Notes: generated by a model from the letters alone, not told the origin. A DNA stretch of 64,000 nucleotides from CBDBJK01 sp965206395 (GCA_965206395.1 CBDBJK010000032.1:62001-126000); one strand, 5' to 3'; positions 15,903 through 24,909 are shown, counted from the first letter of the stretch. Program-made: numbers and translations.

Positions 15903-16439
15903 ATGCCCAGGACACCTGAGGAGTTTCTGGAAGAAGCAATAAAGCTTATCGGAGCGGAGACGGAGACTGTCTCTGGACGCTACCCCGTTGAGTACGATCC
16001 CATCCGTCGCTACTGCCATATGACCGACGACACCAATCCCTTGTACGTAGACCCGGACTACGCAAAGGACACTCGCTACGGTGAAGTCGTCTCGCCGCCA
16101 TTGCTGATTGGCTACTTTGCAGTGAACGGGCCATGGCCTCCGTCGGAGAGCACAGAACCGTCGCTTCCACCGATACCCACGCCCGGAGACCGCGCCATCA
16201 ACCTAACCACCGAATGGGAGTTTTACAGGCCAGTCAAGGTCGGAGACCGCCTGTCCTACAAGCGGCGCATCGCAGATGTCTATATCAAAAGCATTCGCCT
16301 GGATCCCAAGGCCTTTTGGACACGCACTGAGATGCTCATTTACAACCAGGAAGGCGAGCTTGTGGCGATGTCGAGCAACCTGTGGCTGCGTCATCGCACC
16401 CCTGAGCAGCAGCAAAAGGCCGGAAACGAAGTCCAATGA
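15903..16439 (+). CDS. MaoC-like / FAS1-type hot-dog dehydratase domain protein
   Basis: A 178-residue single hot-dog protein of the N-terminal MaoC-like dehydratase group: the substrate-side segment YDPIRRYCHMTDDTNPLYVD, then YGEVVSPPLLIGYF, and the second half TEWEFYRPVKVGDRLSYKRR with strand MLIYNQEGELVAM. Such proteins pair with a second MaoC subunit to form enoyl-CoA hydratases; here the probable partner lies 1.3 kb downstream, after the KAP NTPase. GAGGTG precedes the ATG. Its TGA overlaps the ATG of the NTPase (ATGA). Confidence 0.82.
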   Translation: MPRTPEEFLEEAIKLIGAETETVSGRYPVEYDPIRRYCHMTDDTNPLYVDPDYAKDTRYGEVVSPPLLIGYFAVNGPWPPSESTEPSLPPIPTPGDRAINLTTEWEFYRPVKVGDRLSYKRRIADVYIKSIRLDPKAFWTRTEMLIYNQEGELVAMSSNLWLRHRTPEQQQKAGNEVQ

Positions 16440-17736
16440 CCGTCTCTAGTGGTCAGAACAAAATCACTGACTGTTTGAATCATGAACAGGTTGCGGGCAG
16501 AGTAGCCTCGATTCTTGGCGCGGTTCCGTTGCCGTTGAACGTGCTCCTGTACGGCTCGTGGGGAACTGGCAAGACAACGTTCCTGTCTTTTCTAAAAGGC
16601 GCTCTGGATAACACTGGTAAATTCCACGTGGTTCATTTCAACCCCTGGGCGTATGAATCGACCCCAAATCTGCTTGTGCCTCTACTGAAGGCGATTTACG
16701 AATCTCTCTCTCCACCGAGGATGACAAATCTAAGGCGCGGAATGTCGCTATTGACTGCCTTCGGGTTGCTCTCGATATAGGGGTGCGTGTCGCCTCGAAG
16801 TCGCTTTCAGGCGGCTTGATCGACTTGAAGTTGCAGGACATCAAGGAGTCCCTGGAGGGGGATGAGCAGACAGCTTTGGATAAACTGGTGGATGAGGTCA
16901 AAGTGTGCCAGGAGAAGTTTGGTGATCTGGTCAATTTTTCCGTTCGGGATGGCAACAAGCAGGCGCTCGTTGTGCTGCTCGACGACCTCGACCGATGCTT
17001 GCCAGACAATGTAATCGCATTGATCGAAGGAATCAAACTATATCTTACACAAGAGGCAGGCGTACCTGTGGTCTTTGTGTGGGCAATGGACAGAGAAGTC
17101 GTTTCTGACGCGGTGGGAGCGAAGTACGACCTTAGAAGCTTCAGAGGTAAAGACTACCTGGAAAAGATATTTGATTTTCAATTTCCTGTTCCTGCACTGA
17201 CGCAAGAACTACTTGATAATCTGGTTAGGAGCTTTGTAAAAGATATGCCCCAACCGGGTCTCATAACTCTTTTCGGGGATGACTACGAGTCTGAAATACC
17301 AAGATGCCTCGATGTGCCGCCACTCCGCAATCCGCGAACATTGAGTCGCATCTGCAACATGATTAGAGTCCTCACGATGGATGCGGGCGAAGTGAGGAAC
17401 AAAGCAGATTACTACGAAATCGACAAAAGCGCATTCGCCCAAAACCTTCTGCTTGGACTGATTATCGCCTACCACTTCAGAGAGTGGCGATTTTCTCTGC
17501 TGCACATTACAGATAGGTGGAAAAGCTTCATTGATGCCTGTAGAGGCGATAGCCCAGACTCTCAACAGACTATAAGGGAGAACTACGAGCTGGCTGAGGT
17601 GTTAGCAAAGAACATGGGCATAAAGTTTGATTCGTCCGATGGACCAAGAGGCATGAGCTATAAACTGTGGATAGACAATGACAACCTTACGGAATTATAT
17701 AAGATGAGTCAGCTTATACAGCAATTTGGTTTCTAG
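16436..17736 (+). pseudogene. KAP-family P-loop NTPase, one-base frameshift
   Basis: The first frame holds the Walker A motif YGSWGTGKTTFLSFL and VVHFNPWAYES; the second holds Walker B LVVLLDDLDRCLPDN and the downstream VFVWAMDREVVSDAVG, all signatures of the KAP NTPases (named for Kidins220/ARMS and PifA). The frames join near 16710 in a CT-rich run; one added base gives LLKAIYESLSTEDDKSKARN and a 433-residue protein. Unlike membrane KAP proteins, no clear transmembrane insert is seen. KAP proteins are often found in phage-exclusion or defence settings, but here the gene overlaps a hot-dog dehydratase by 4 bases. Either damaged or mis-sequenced. Confidence 0.75.
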
Positions 17737-17776
17737 CCAGCAGTCCATGCCATGACCAAGCCCGGAAGGAGGAGAG

Positions 17777-18214
17777 ATGACACTCCGACAAGTGTATTGG
17801 GAAGACGTATCGGTTGGCCAGGAGATACCTGGATACTCCCTGGAGATTAGCCCGACCCGAATCGCGCTGCAAGTCAGCGGTTCGCAGGACTTCTACGCCG
17901 TCCACCACGATCAGGAGTTCGCTCGCAGTGGAGGACATCCCGACATCTTCGTTAACACGGGCTTCATGCAGGGCTGCTTCAACCGCCTCATATGCTCTTG
18001 GATAGGCGACGAAGGCTGGCTGCGGAAGTTCCGCATGGAGATGCGCCGGATGAACTTCCCAGGCGATGTCATGACTCTCAAGGGTAAGGTCACCAACATG
18101 TTCGTCGAGAACGGCGACCACCTGGTGGAATGCGAGCTTTGGGCGGAAAACCAGCGCGAAGGAGTTACCACTCCGTCCTATGCACTAGTTGTTCTGCCGT
18201 CTCGATCCCAGTAG
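17777..18214 (+). CDS. MaoC-like enoyl-CoA hydratase subunit
   Basis: A 145-residue hot-dog protein, beginning MTLRQVYWEDVSVGQEIPGY, with the hydratase-2-like active segment SGSQDFYAVHHDQEFARSGG (D and H of the catalytic pair) and HPDIFVNTGFMQGCFNRLI. AAGGAGGAGAG lies immediately before ATG. It probably acts with the FAS1-type subunit upstream as a heteromeric hydratase, and with the thiolase/DUF35 pair downstream. This arrangement parallels the actinobacterial steroid side-chain ChsH1/ChsH2-Ltp2 set. The thioester substrate is unknown. Confidence 0.85.
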   Translation: MTLRQVYWEDVSVGQEIPGYSLEISPTRIALQVSGSQDFYAVHHDQEFARSGGHPDIFVNTGFMQGCFNRLICSWIGDEGWLRKFRMEMRRMNFPGDVMTLKGKVTNMFVENGDHLVECELWAENQREGVTTPSYALVVLPSRSQ

Positions 18215-18256
18215 ATTAAACAAGAAGCCAAACGATGGTCTGAGGGAGACACGCTA

Positions 18257-19435
18257 GTGACTGAGAAATTCACCATAAAAGACAAGGTCTGCATCGTCGG
18301 AATCGGCGAGAGCGCGTACTACAAGAGAGGACAAAGTCCTTACTCCGAGTTTCACCTGACACTTCAGGCAATACTTGCGGCGTGCGAAGATGCGGGACTT
18401 GACCCAAGCGACATAGATGGATATGCCTCCTACTCGAACGACCGTAATGACCCGATTCGACTGTCTGCCGCCATTGGAAACGATCACATCGGCTTCAGCA
18501 ACATGTTCTGGGGTGGAGGCGGAGGGGGCGGGTCAGGGGCTGTAGCCAACGCTTGTGCCGCCATCGTTGCTGGCTATTCCAACTATGTCGTGGCCTATCG
18601 CGGCCTGGCCCAGGGTCAATTTGCGCGCTTCGGGCGGTCTAGCGGAGGCGCAACGCGAATCTCCGGCCCTACGGCTTACACCATCCCCTTTGGTGTGATG
18701 TCGCCCGCGCAGAGTCTTGCGGCGATGCAGGCACGGCGTCACATGCACGACTATGGCACCACGCAAGAGCAGTTCGGAGCTATAGCGCTGGCCTCGTACA
18801 AACACGCCCAATATAATCCCAGGGCAGTCATGTACGGTCGTCCTTTGACCATGGAAGATTACCTGGACTCTCGATGGATTGCGGAGCCGCTTCATCTGTT
18901 CGACTGCTGTCAGGAGACGGATGGCGCAGCGGCCATAATCCTGACCACTGAGGAACGCGCTCGCGACCTCAAGTCGCAACTCGTTCACGTGATGGCCGCC
19001 GCACAGGGCAGCGGCTACCGGTACGGCGCGGGCGCAATGAACCGCCCGGAACTCTACTCCGCGAACCACGATTCCCTCGCCCCAAGGCTCTGGGAAATGG
19101 CGGGCATCGGCCCCGAAGACATAGACGTGGCCCAGTTCTACGAGAATTTCACGCCTCTAGTACTGACTTCGATAGAAGAGTATGGGTTCTGCAAAAGAGG
19201 AGAGGGCGGAGCCTTCGTGGAAGACGGAAGAATAGAGTGGCCCGACGGCGAGCTTCCCATCAACACCAGCGGCGGCAACCTGGCCGAGGCGTACACTCAT
19301 GGATTCGAGATCATCAATGAGGCGGTGCGTCAGCTGCGCGGCGAGTCCACGTGTCAGGTGGAGGACGCGCAGACCTGCCTGGTGGCGAGCGGCCCGGGAG
19401 TGGCCCCGTTAAGCTCCCTTATACTGAGGAGGTAA
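18257..19435 (+). CDS. thiolase-like (SCP-x/Ltp2-type) acyl-CoA lyase or thiolase
   Basis: A 392-residue thiolase-superfamily protein: VCIVGIGESAYYKRGQSP at the N-terminus, a Gly-rich loop WGGGGGGGSGAVANACAAIV, FDCCQETDGAAAIILTT, AQFYENFTPLVLTSIEEYGF and the C-terminal NTSGGNLAEAYTHGF. The GHPxGxSG loop of biosynthetic thiolases is replaced by the NTSGG-type pattern of lipid-transfer-protein thiolases, which favours a retro-aldolase/lyase role like Ltp2. GTG start with AGGGAG upstream. The adjacent DUF35 gene is the usual obligate partner of these proteins. Confidence 0.82.
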   Translation: MTEKFTIKDKVCIVGIGESAYYKRGQSPYSEFHLTLQAILAACEDAGLDPSDIDGYASYSNDRNDPIRLSAAIGNDHIGFSNMFWGGGGGGGSGAVANACAAIVAGYSNYVVAYRGLAQGQFARFGRSSGGATRISGPTAYTIPFGVMSPAQSLAAMQARRHMHDYGTTQEQFGAIALASYKHAQYNPRAVMYGRPLTMEDYLDSRWIAEPLHLFDCCQETDGAAAIILTTEERARDLKSQLVHVMAAAQGSGYRYGAGAMNRPELYSANHDSLAPRLWEMAGIGPEDIDVAQFYENFTPLVLTSIEEYGFCKRGEGGAFVEDGRIEWPDGELPINTSGGNLAEAYTHGFEIINEAVRQLRGESTCQVEDAQTCLVASGPGVAPLSSLILRR

Positions 19436-19439
19436 GCAG

Positions 19440-19883
19440 ATGGCCGAAACGTTCTTCCCCGAAGGAATGCCTCTGCCAGATCCGGAGCCTGGCAGCCCGG
19501 ACTCAGAGTTCTGGGACGCCTGCAAGCGCCACGAGCTTATGGTTCAGCGCTGCTCCGACTGCGCCACGTTTCGGCATACGCCGGAGATTATATGCTTCAA
19601 GTGCCGCTCGTTTAACTATCACTGGGAAAAGATGAGCGGCAGTGGCGTCGTCTACAGTCATATGAACGTCGTGCATCCTGTTCATCCTGTGCTGATGCAG
19701 CGCGTGCCCTTCAATGTCATTCTTGTAGAGCTGCCGGAAGCCGATGGGATTCGCATGGTGGGAAACCTGGTAGACTGCGCGCATGAGGACATCTACATAG
19801 GTATGCCTGTAGAGGTCTACTTTGAAGACCACCCCGGCGATAATGTGACCCTTCCCCTCTGGAGGCGGGTCGATGGGCATTAG
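19440..19883 (+). CDS. DUF35 Zn-ribbon/OB-fold protein
   Basis: A 147-residue protein with a rubredoxin-like zinc ribbon (QRCSDCATFRHTPEIICFKC) followed by the OB-fold part (GSGVVYSHMNVVHPVH, PFNVILVELPEADGIRMVGN, IGMPVEVYFED). DUF35 proteins bind thiolase-like enzymes and either bring the hydratase next to them or stabilise them. The start is four bases after the thiolase stop, with GGAGG overlapping the thiolase 3' end, so translation is probably coupled. Confidence 0.88.
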   Translation: MAETFFPEGMPLPDPEPGSPDSEFWDACKRHELMVQRCSDCATFRHTPEIICFKCRSFNYHWEKMSGSGVVYSHMNVVHPVHPVLMQRVPFNVILVELPEADGIRMVGNLVDCAHEDIYIGMPVEVYFEDHPGDNVTLPLWRRVDGH

Positions 19884-19960
19884 TCGGTTAGTTTTCTTTA
19901 TGTCCATTCCTTCCGCGGAAGGATGACTTGTAGGCTAACTCCTGGCAACGTTGAAGATAG

Positions 19961-20015
19961 AAAGCCTGCGACTGATGCGACTGAACTGGTCAATGGCATC
20001 CTCCGCAGGCTTTTT
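19961..20015 (+). terminator. probable terminator after the DUF35 operon
   Basis: Arms AAAGCCTGCG and CGCAGGCTTT, a 33-base loop and a short T5 tract. The reverse strand also offers As and Ts, so it may serve both converging units. Confidence 0.5.
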
Positions 20016-20407
20016 GCTTCAAACAATCGTCAGAAGGGGGCCTGGCCTGGATTCGCTAGATACCTCTATCCATACCCATATCCACAGAAACCGCCCGCTG
20101 CTCTATCGAATCTTCCACCTTCTCTCGGAATTCTGTCCAGATTTGGTCTTTATCGGCACCATCGCCTTCGGATTCCATAAGCTTGTCCCTGAATTCAAGC
20201 AGCAGCCAGTCCTCAGACCTGCCTTGGGGCATCTTGAAGAATTCCCTGCTGAAAGTGGGTAGCTCTCCTGACCCGAAGTAGCCCTTGTCTGGAAGGGTAT
20301 AACTCTCAAGATTGTCAGTGCCTTTACCAAGTACCTGACCGGTCTCGACGTAGTGCTCCATCACTGGCTTCATTCCATAGCGCTGTATTGTAAGGTGGAC
20401 CCCATTA

Positions 20408-21343
20408 TTAAGACAGCACGAGGGCTAAATTAAGAGAGTCTCCCACCCCTGCGCTAGGTTTCACCAAGCCCGATGGCAGCCCTGCTTCTTCAGCTGCTGC
20501 TCCCCTTTCTTCCTGGCCATGTTGGTACACCTCTGCTGGGGTCCGGTAGCCCAAAGCCTGGTGAGGCCTCTGCCGGTTGTAGAACTCCAGGTAGGCATTG
20601 ATCCCAGTTCGGGCCTCGGCGACGGTCTGGTAAGCTTTCAGATACACCTCCTCGTACTTGATGCTCCGCCACAGCCGCTCCACGAAGATGTTGTCCAGGT
20701 ACCTACCCTTACCATCCATGCTGACCTGGACCCTCTGCTCCTGCAACGTCTGGGTAAAGGCCTCACTGGTGAACTGACTCCCCTGGTCGGTGTTGAATAT
20801 CTCCGGTCGTCCCTTACCCAGGGCTTCCTCCAACGCCGCCACGCAGAAGCTGGTGTCCATGGTGTTGGAGAGCTTCCAGGCCAGCACGTGCCGGCTGTGC
20901 CAGTCCATGATGGCCACCAGGTACAGGAAGCCCTTCGCCATGGGGATGTAGGTGATGTCCGCGGCCCAGACCTGGTCGACCCGATTAACCTCCACTCCCT
21001 TCAGCAGATAGGGAAAGATCCGGTGTCCCGGCGCTGGTTTGCTGGTGTTGGGACGCCGGTAGATGGCTTCCAGACCCATCAACCGCATCAGCCTTCGAAC
21101 CCTTTTTCGGCTCACCAGATAGCCCTGTTGCAGCAGCCAGGCCTTCATCTTCCTGGAGCCGTAGAAGGGGGTCTTCAAATACTGACGGTCCATCAGGGCC
21201 ATCAACTCCAGGTCTTCTGCCCTGGTCGGTACCGGCCGGTAGTACACCGAGGCCCGGCTGACGTCCAGCAGGATACATTGACGCACCAAAGACAGCTGCT
21301 GGTGGTCTCGGTCTATCATGGCTCGCCGTATGCTGCGACTCAT
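20408..21343 (-). CDS. IS3-type transposase OrfB, integrase core (copy 1)
   Basis: A 311-residue rve-type catalytic protein: HTH_21 segment KTPFYGSRKMKAWLLQQGY, then DDE residues in WAADITYIPMAKGFLYL, IFNTDQGSQFTSEAF and NIFVERLWRSIKYEE, and the terminal YNRQRPHQALGYRTPAE signature of IS3 elements. Intact. Confidence 0.92.
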   Translation of the reverse strand: MSRSIRRAMIDRDHQQLSLVRQCILLDVSRASVYYRPVPTRAEDLELMALMDRQYLKTPFYGSRKMKAWLLQQGYLVSRKRVRRLMRLMGLEAIYRRPNTSKPAPGHRIFPYLLKGVEVNRVDQVWAADITYIPMAKGFLYLVAIMDWHSRHVLAWKLSNTMDTSFCVAALEEALGKGRPEIFNTDQGSQFTSEAFTQTLQEQRVQVSMDGKGRYLDNIFVERLWRSIKYEEVYLKAYQTVAEARTGINAYLEFYNRQRPHQALGYRTPAEVYQHGQEERGAAAEEAGLPSGLVKPSAGVGDSLNLALVLS

Positions 21344-21624
21344 AGACCGGACCTTTCCGACAAAAAATCGCGTTCCACCTTCAGCTGGCCGATGTGCCGG
21401 TAGAGGTGGTTAATCTGAGCTTCCTTGGCTTTCTCCTGGGATTTCTGATTGGTGGCAAATAGCTCCGGGGCTCCTTCCACCAGGGCCCTTTTCCAGGCGT
21501 GAATCTGACTGGGATGGACCTCAAATCGGCTGGCCAGCTGGGCGATGGTCTCTTCCCCCGCAAGGGCGGCCAGGGCCACCTTGGCCTTGAACGCCGGACT
21601 GTGCTTATTCCTCGTCTGCTTCAT
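21340..21624 (-). CDS. IS3-type transposase OrfA (copy 1)
   Basis: HTH protein MKQTRNKHSPAFKAKVAL..., with EETIAQLASRFEVHPSQIHA and a leucine-zipper-like tail. ATG 21624 is preferred to GTG 21639 because AAGGAG precedes it. It overlaps OrfB by ATGA; a T6 run (GATTTTTTG) just upstream could also allow a -1 fusion. Confidence 0.88.
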   Translation of the reverse strand: MKQTRNKHSPAFKAKVALAALAGEETIAQLASRFEVHPSQIHAWKRALVEGAPELFATNQKSQEKAKEAQINHLYRHIGQLKVERDFLSERSGL

Positions 21625-22782
21625 GTCCTGCTCCTTCACGTCGGTTAGTTGCCGGTTATTTTAGGAGCTGGACTCTCTCTTAGCCAGTTGTCTAGTTTTT
21701 GGGTACCACCTCATTGGGCATACTTTCATGCATATGCCGCAGCCCTCGTAACGCGCCATCACCGGACGACAGCGCTTGAATACCAGCTTGTTCTTCTCCA
21801 CGCCCCTGTACCAGACCTTCTCTGGCATTAGAGCGCGGCCAGGGCAGCGGTTCACGCATACCTGGCACTCCTGGCAGAATTTGTGAATGCCATAGTCTAT
21901 CGGCTTGTCGAAGGTGACTTTGGCGTCTGTGTAGATTATCTGTAGCCTGGCCCTGGAGCCAAAGTGGGGGGAGAGCAATTGACCATTAGCTCCAAGCTGA
22001 CCCAAACCAGCCTCTACAAACATGGGAATCATGGGGCCATAGTGCCACGTGGGTCCGGAAACCTGAACATTGTATCCGAGCGAACGGATGTAGTCTGTTA
22101 GCTCCATAGTCAGAGGCCCCTGGTTGAAGTAGGTGCCAAAGTGCGTATCCTCTGCGTCCAAGCTGGGGATAGTCTGGGTCTTCACGTAGTCTTGCTCCAA
22201 CGCAAGGCAAATGGCGTTGGGCAGGTCAGTTCTCATCGCTTGTTTTCTGCTCTGGTACACATAGTGAAGATCGCTCGCGGTAAAGCCCACCTCACCATAA
22301 CCTAGCTCTCGGGCCTTCTGCCGTATCGCTTCGGTGACGTCTTCTCCAATCGGCGTGCCCATAGGCTCCAACTCACCGCTGGTTCTGACCCACTCCACAA
22401 TTGGCTCCATACACTGCTGGTGTTCTTCGAAGAACTCTATAGAATCCGGAGAATGGACGTTGCGCTGCTCCCTTGACCAGTCGGCAGATGCGCTTTCTTC
22501 CAAGGCCATGTTCTCCAGAGGGTACTCCCTGCTGAAAAAGGACACGTCCCTTTCACGAGAGGGACGTGTCCGGGACCGTCTCAAGGTCTTCAGCCACAGG
22601 GATAGTGACTGGAGCGTCTTCAAGTTTCCTTCCTGGTCGTGTTATATAATGACCGACTTTCTTCGCCATTATGTCCCCCCTTTCATGGGTGATGATTCTT
22701 CAGCCGTGCCCCGTTATCTGTCCTCACAACAATCAGCCTGATTATACGATGATTTCACCTCGATATGATAGGTGCTAGTCTA

Positions 22783-23612
22783 GGTTGTGTTGACATTTGG
22801 TGCATAATGGATACATGTCAACGACTGAATTACGCAATGAACAATGGTCGAAAATCCTTGAATTTCTGCGCTCATGCCCAGACCTCTACGTTGGAGAGGA
22901 GGACGATTGCAGGCGCTACGTCGAGGCCATCCTGTGGATGGCACGAAGTGGTGCTCCTTGGAGACTGCTGCCTGAGCACTACGGTCACTGGAACAGCGTA
23001 TATAAGCGCTTCGCACGCTGGTGTGAAAAGGGTGTATGGGAACGAATGCATCAGCATTTTGTGCAAGACCCCGATATGGAGCATGTCATCATTGATAGCA
23101 CTGTGATAGCACTGTGATAGCACTGTGGTTCGCGCTCATCCCTGTGCTGCTGGAGCCTCCAAAAAAACGGTGGCTAATCGGCCCAAGCTCTTGGCCGGAG
23201 CCGAGGCGGGTTCAGTACCAAGATCCACGTGAGCGTGGATGGATTGGGCAACCCGTTGCGCTTTGAGCTCACAGCAGGTCAACGTCACGACATCACCCAG
23301 GCACAGGCATTGATAGCTGATTTCGAAACCGAGCATGTGATTGCTGATAAGGGATACGATTCGATGGATTTTCTCCAATGCATCCTGGGCAGGGGCGCGT
23401 TACCTGTGATTCCACCTCGGTCAAATCGAAAGACGCCACGAGAGTATGATGAGTACCTTTACCGAGAGCGCCACCTTGTGGAGTGTTTCATCAACAAGAT
23501 CAAGCACTACCGGCATATCTTCTCTCGCTTTGACAAGCTGTCATCGCGTTTCCTGGGATTCTTGAACTTCGTCGGTGCTCTCATATGGCTCAGATGAAAT
23601 GTCAACACAACC
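22783..23612 (+). mobile_element. IS5-family element, decayed copy (about 830 bp)
   Basis: Perfect inverted repeats GGTTGTGTTGACATTT at both ends, flanked by TA. It encloses a transposase gene that is broken in at least two places. It lies in the spacer between the RdhA-like gene and the FMN monooxygenase. Confidence 0.88.
22815..23597 (+). pseudogene. IS5-type transposase, broken by an 11-bp tandem triplication and a stop
   Basis: The N-terminal part reads STTELRNEQWSKILEFLRSC, CRRYVEAILWMARSGAPWRL and HVIIDSTV with the first catalytic Asp. There the 11-base unit GATAGCACTGT occurs three times (about 23093-23127), adding 22 bases and a shift. A further one-base shift and an in-frame TAA occur around the A7 run near 23163. 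The C-terminal part is intact: VSVDGLGNPLRFELTAGQRH, IADKGYDSMDF and RHLVECFINKIKHYRHIFSR. The element cannot move itself. Confidence 0.85.
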
Positions 23613-23694
23613 TAAGATACACTTTGATAAAGACGCCAAACATTTGACACAGAATATGTCAGGTGTTTAAGAATATTTAAGGTCGAACGATAAG

Positions 23695-24843
23695 CTAATC
23701 TTCTTTCAACGCGGGTATGACCTTGGTGCCGAAAAGCTCGATGGAGCGCATAGCGGCTTCGTGAGGCATAGCGCCTTCGTTCCCGTAGATTAGCATGTAA
23801 CCTGGATCAAGCTCTTTCTTCACGTGTCGCAGCTTCTTGATGACCGTTTCCGGACTACCCACCACGATATTGTAGGCATCCTGGAGCTGTTCGTAGCTCA
23901 TCCTCTGCCCTATTGTGCCCGTTCCAATCGTCGGGCGTGACATCTTTATCCTCAAAGCCTCCCGGGACTGGTATCCCGGTGGATCGTTGAATTCGATAGG
24001 GCCGCGCTGGCGATGGGCCTCTGTCCAGAGGAAGTGGCGACCAATCTCCTGTGCCTTCTCATCGGTATCGGCAACCACCGCCCGCATCAGATAGCCGAAG
24101 TGCTCCGGTCCAGGCTCGTATCCTGTTTCCAAAGCGGTATCGAAGTACATCTGCTTGAGCTGTCTGGTCAAGTCCAGCAACGCCCCCAGGTTCATATAGG
24201 GATAACCTCGCTTGGCAGCCCAGATGACGCTCTCGGGGCTGCCGGTGCCAGGAAACCAGATGGCGGGATGAGGCTTCTGGATGGGCACCACCCAAGGGTT
24301 TACCATCCGGTGGTGGAAATACTGGCCCTCCCACCGGAAAGGGCCTGGAGTAGTCCAGCATTTGATGATCAGGTCGTGCGCCTCTTCAAACCGGTCCCGG
24401 TTTTCCGTTGGGCTGATGCCAGCATGGAGCGTCTCCACGGCTGTCCCTCTCACGAATCCAGAGATGATCCGCCCTCCGGAGATGCAGTCAAGCATGGCGA
24501 TCTCTTCGGCCATCTTTACGGGGTCGCTAAGCGCAATAACGTTGCCCAGCATCGCGATCTTGACTCGCTTGGTCACCTTGGCAATTACAGCGGCATCTAC
24601 GTTTACCGACGGCTTCATGCACCAATAAGAGCTATGGTGCTCGTTGGACATAATACCATCGAAGCCCATCTCATCTGCCCAGGCGTACTCATCGTGGTAG
24701 TTGTTATAAAGTACGTGGGCCTTTTGAGGGTCGAAATACGTATTGGGAAAGTGCATGCGTCCTGACTCGTAATTTTCAAGGTCTTCATCGGTGACGTGGC
24801 CGTAAGGCTGCTCAGAGAACCAGTAAACTTCTGGATTTGCCAT
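23695..24843 (-). CDS. luciferase-like FMN-dependent monooxygenase
   Basis: A 382-residue bacterial-luciferase-family (LLM) protein. Visible features are WADEMGFDGIMSNEHHSSYW (the conserved EHH segment), VTKRVKIAMLGNVIALSDPV, EEIAMLDCISGGRIISGFVRG, the flavin-phosphate-side segment in GTGSPESVIWAAKRGYPY, and a C-terminal IVVGSPETVIKKL. It should use reduced FMN from a separate reductase to oxidise or desulfonate an unknown organic substrate. GAAGGGAG precedes the ATG. The upstream same-strand alpha/beta hydrolase, 66 bases away, probably acts on its product. Confidence 0.88.
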   Translation of the reverse strand: MANPEVYWFSEQPYGHVTDEDLENYESGRMHFPNTYFDPQKAHVLYNNYHDEYAWADEMGFDGIMSNEHHSSYWCMKPSVNVDAAVIAKVTKRVKIAMLGNVIALSDPVKMAEEIAMLDCISGGRIISGFVRGTAVETLHAGISPTENRDRFEEAHDLIIKCWTTPGPFRWEGQYFHHRMVNPWVVPIQKPHPAIWFPGTGSPESVIWAAKRGYPYMNLGALLDLTRQLKQMYFDTALETGYEPGPEHFGYLMRAVVADTDEKAQEIGRHFLWTEAHRQRGPIEFNDPPGYQSREALRIKMSRPTIGTGTIGQRMSYEQLQDAYNIVVGSPETVIKKLRHVKKELDPGYMLIYGNEGAMPHEAAMRSIELFGTKVIPALKED

Positions 24844-24909
24844 ATCGCGCTCCCTTCAGATGGTGTTTGCTTCCTGATCCTTCAATCTGGTAAGGTGGAG
24901 ATGAGGCGC

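Larger units (their letters stand above)
20391..21712 (-). mobile_element. IS3-family element, copy 1 (about 1322 bp)
   Basis: The ends share the inverted sequence AGGTGG(T)ACCC. Flanking ATTG at 20387-20390 and 21713-21716 is the 4-base target duplication, supported by the restored reading frame of the interrupted gene. It contains overlapping orfA and orfB. Confidence 0.9.
20056..22623 (-). pseudogene. RdhA/QueG-like double [4Fe-4S] protein gene split by IS3 copy 1
   Basis: The 5' part carries ARELGYGEVGFTASDLHY, a middle domain ending GLGQLGANGQLLSPHFGSR, and two ferredoxin clusters: CQECQVCVNRCP and CRPVMARYEGCGICMKVCP. The 3' part, beyond the IS, encodes RYGMKPVMEHYVETGQ and DKGYFGSGELPTFSREFF. 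Removing the IS and one ATTG duplication restores a continuous 413-residue frame, KVCPIQRYGMKP at the join. The fold is that of reductive dehalogenases and epoxyqueuosine reductases; no Tat signal is present, so a cytoplasmic corrinoid/Fe-S reductase is likely. The present frame ends in 17 residues read from IS DNA just after the second cluster. Confidence 0.82.

Noticed and set aside
15403..19883. KAP NTPase plus neighbours as a new defence island
   Set aside because: All neighbours are ordinary CoA-thioester enzymes; there is no nuclease, toxin or other defence gene around it.
20519..21403. 294-codon plus-strand frame within IS3 (and its twin at 30082-30966)
   Set aside because: Antisense to the transposase core; present in both copies only because the IS is duplicated.
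23088..23130. Tandem GATAGCACTGT units as a possible CRISPR or iteron array
   Set aside because: Units are contiguous with no spacers and lie inside a transposase frame; slippage explains them.
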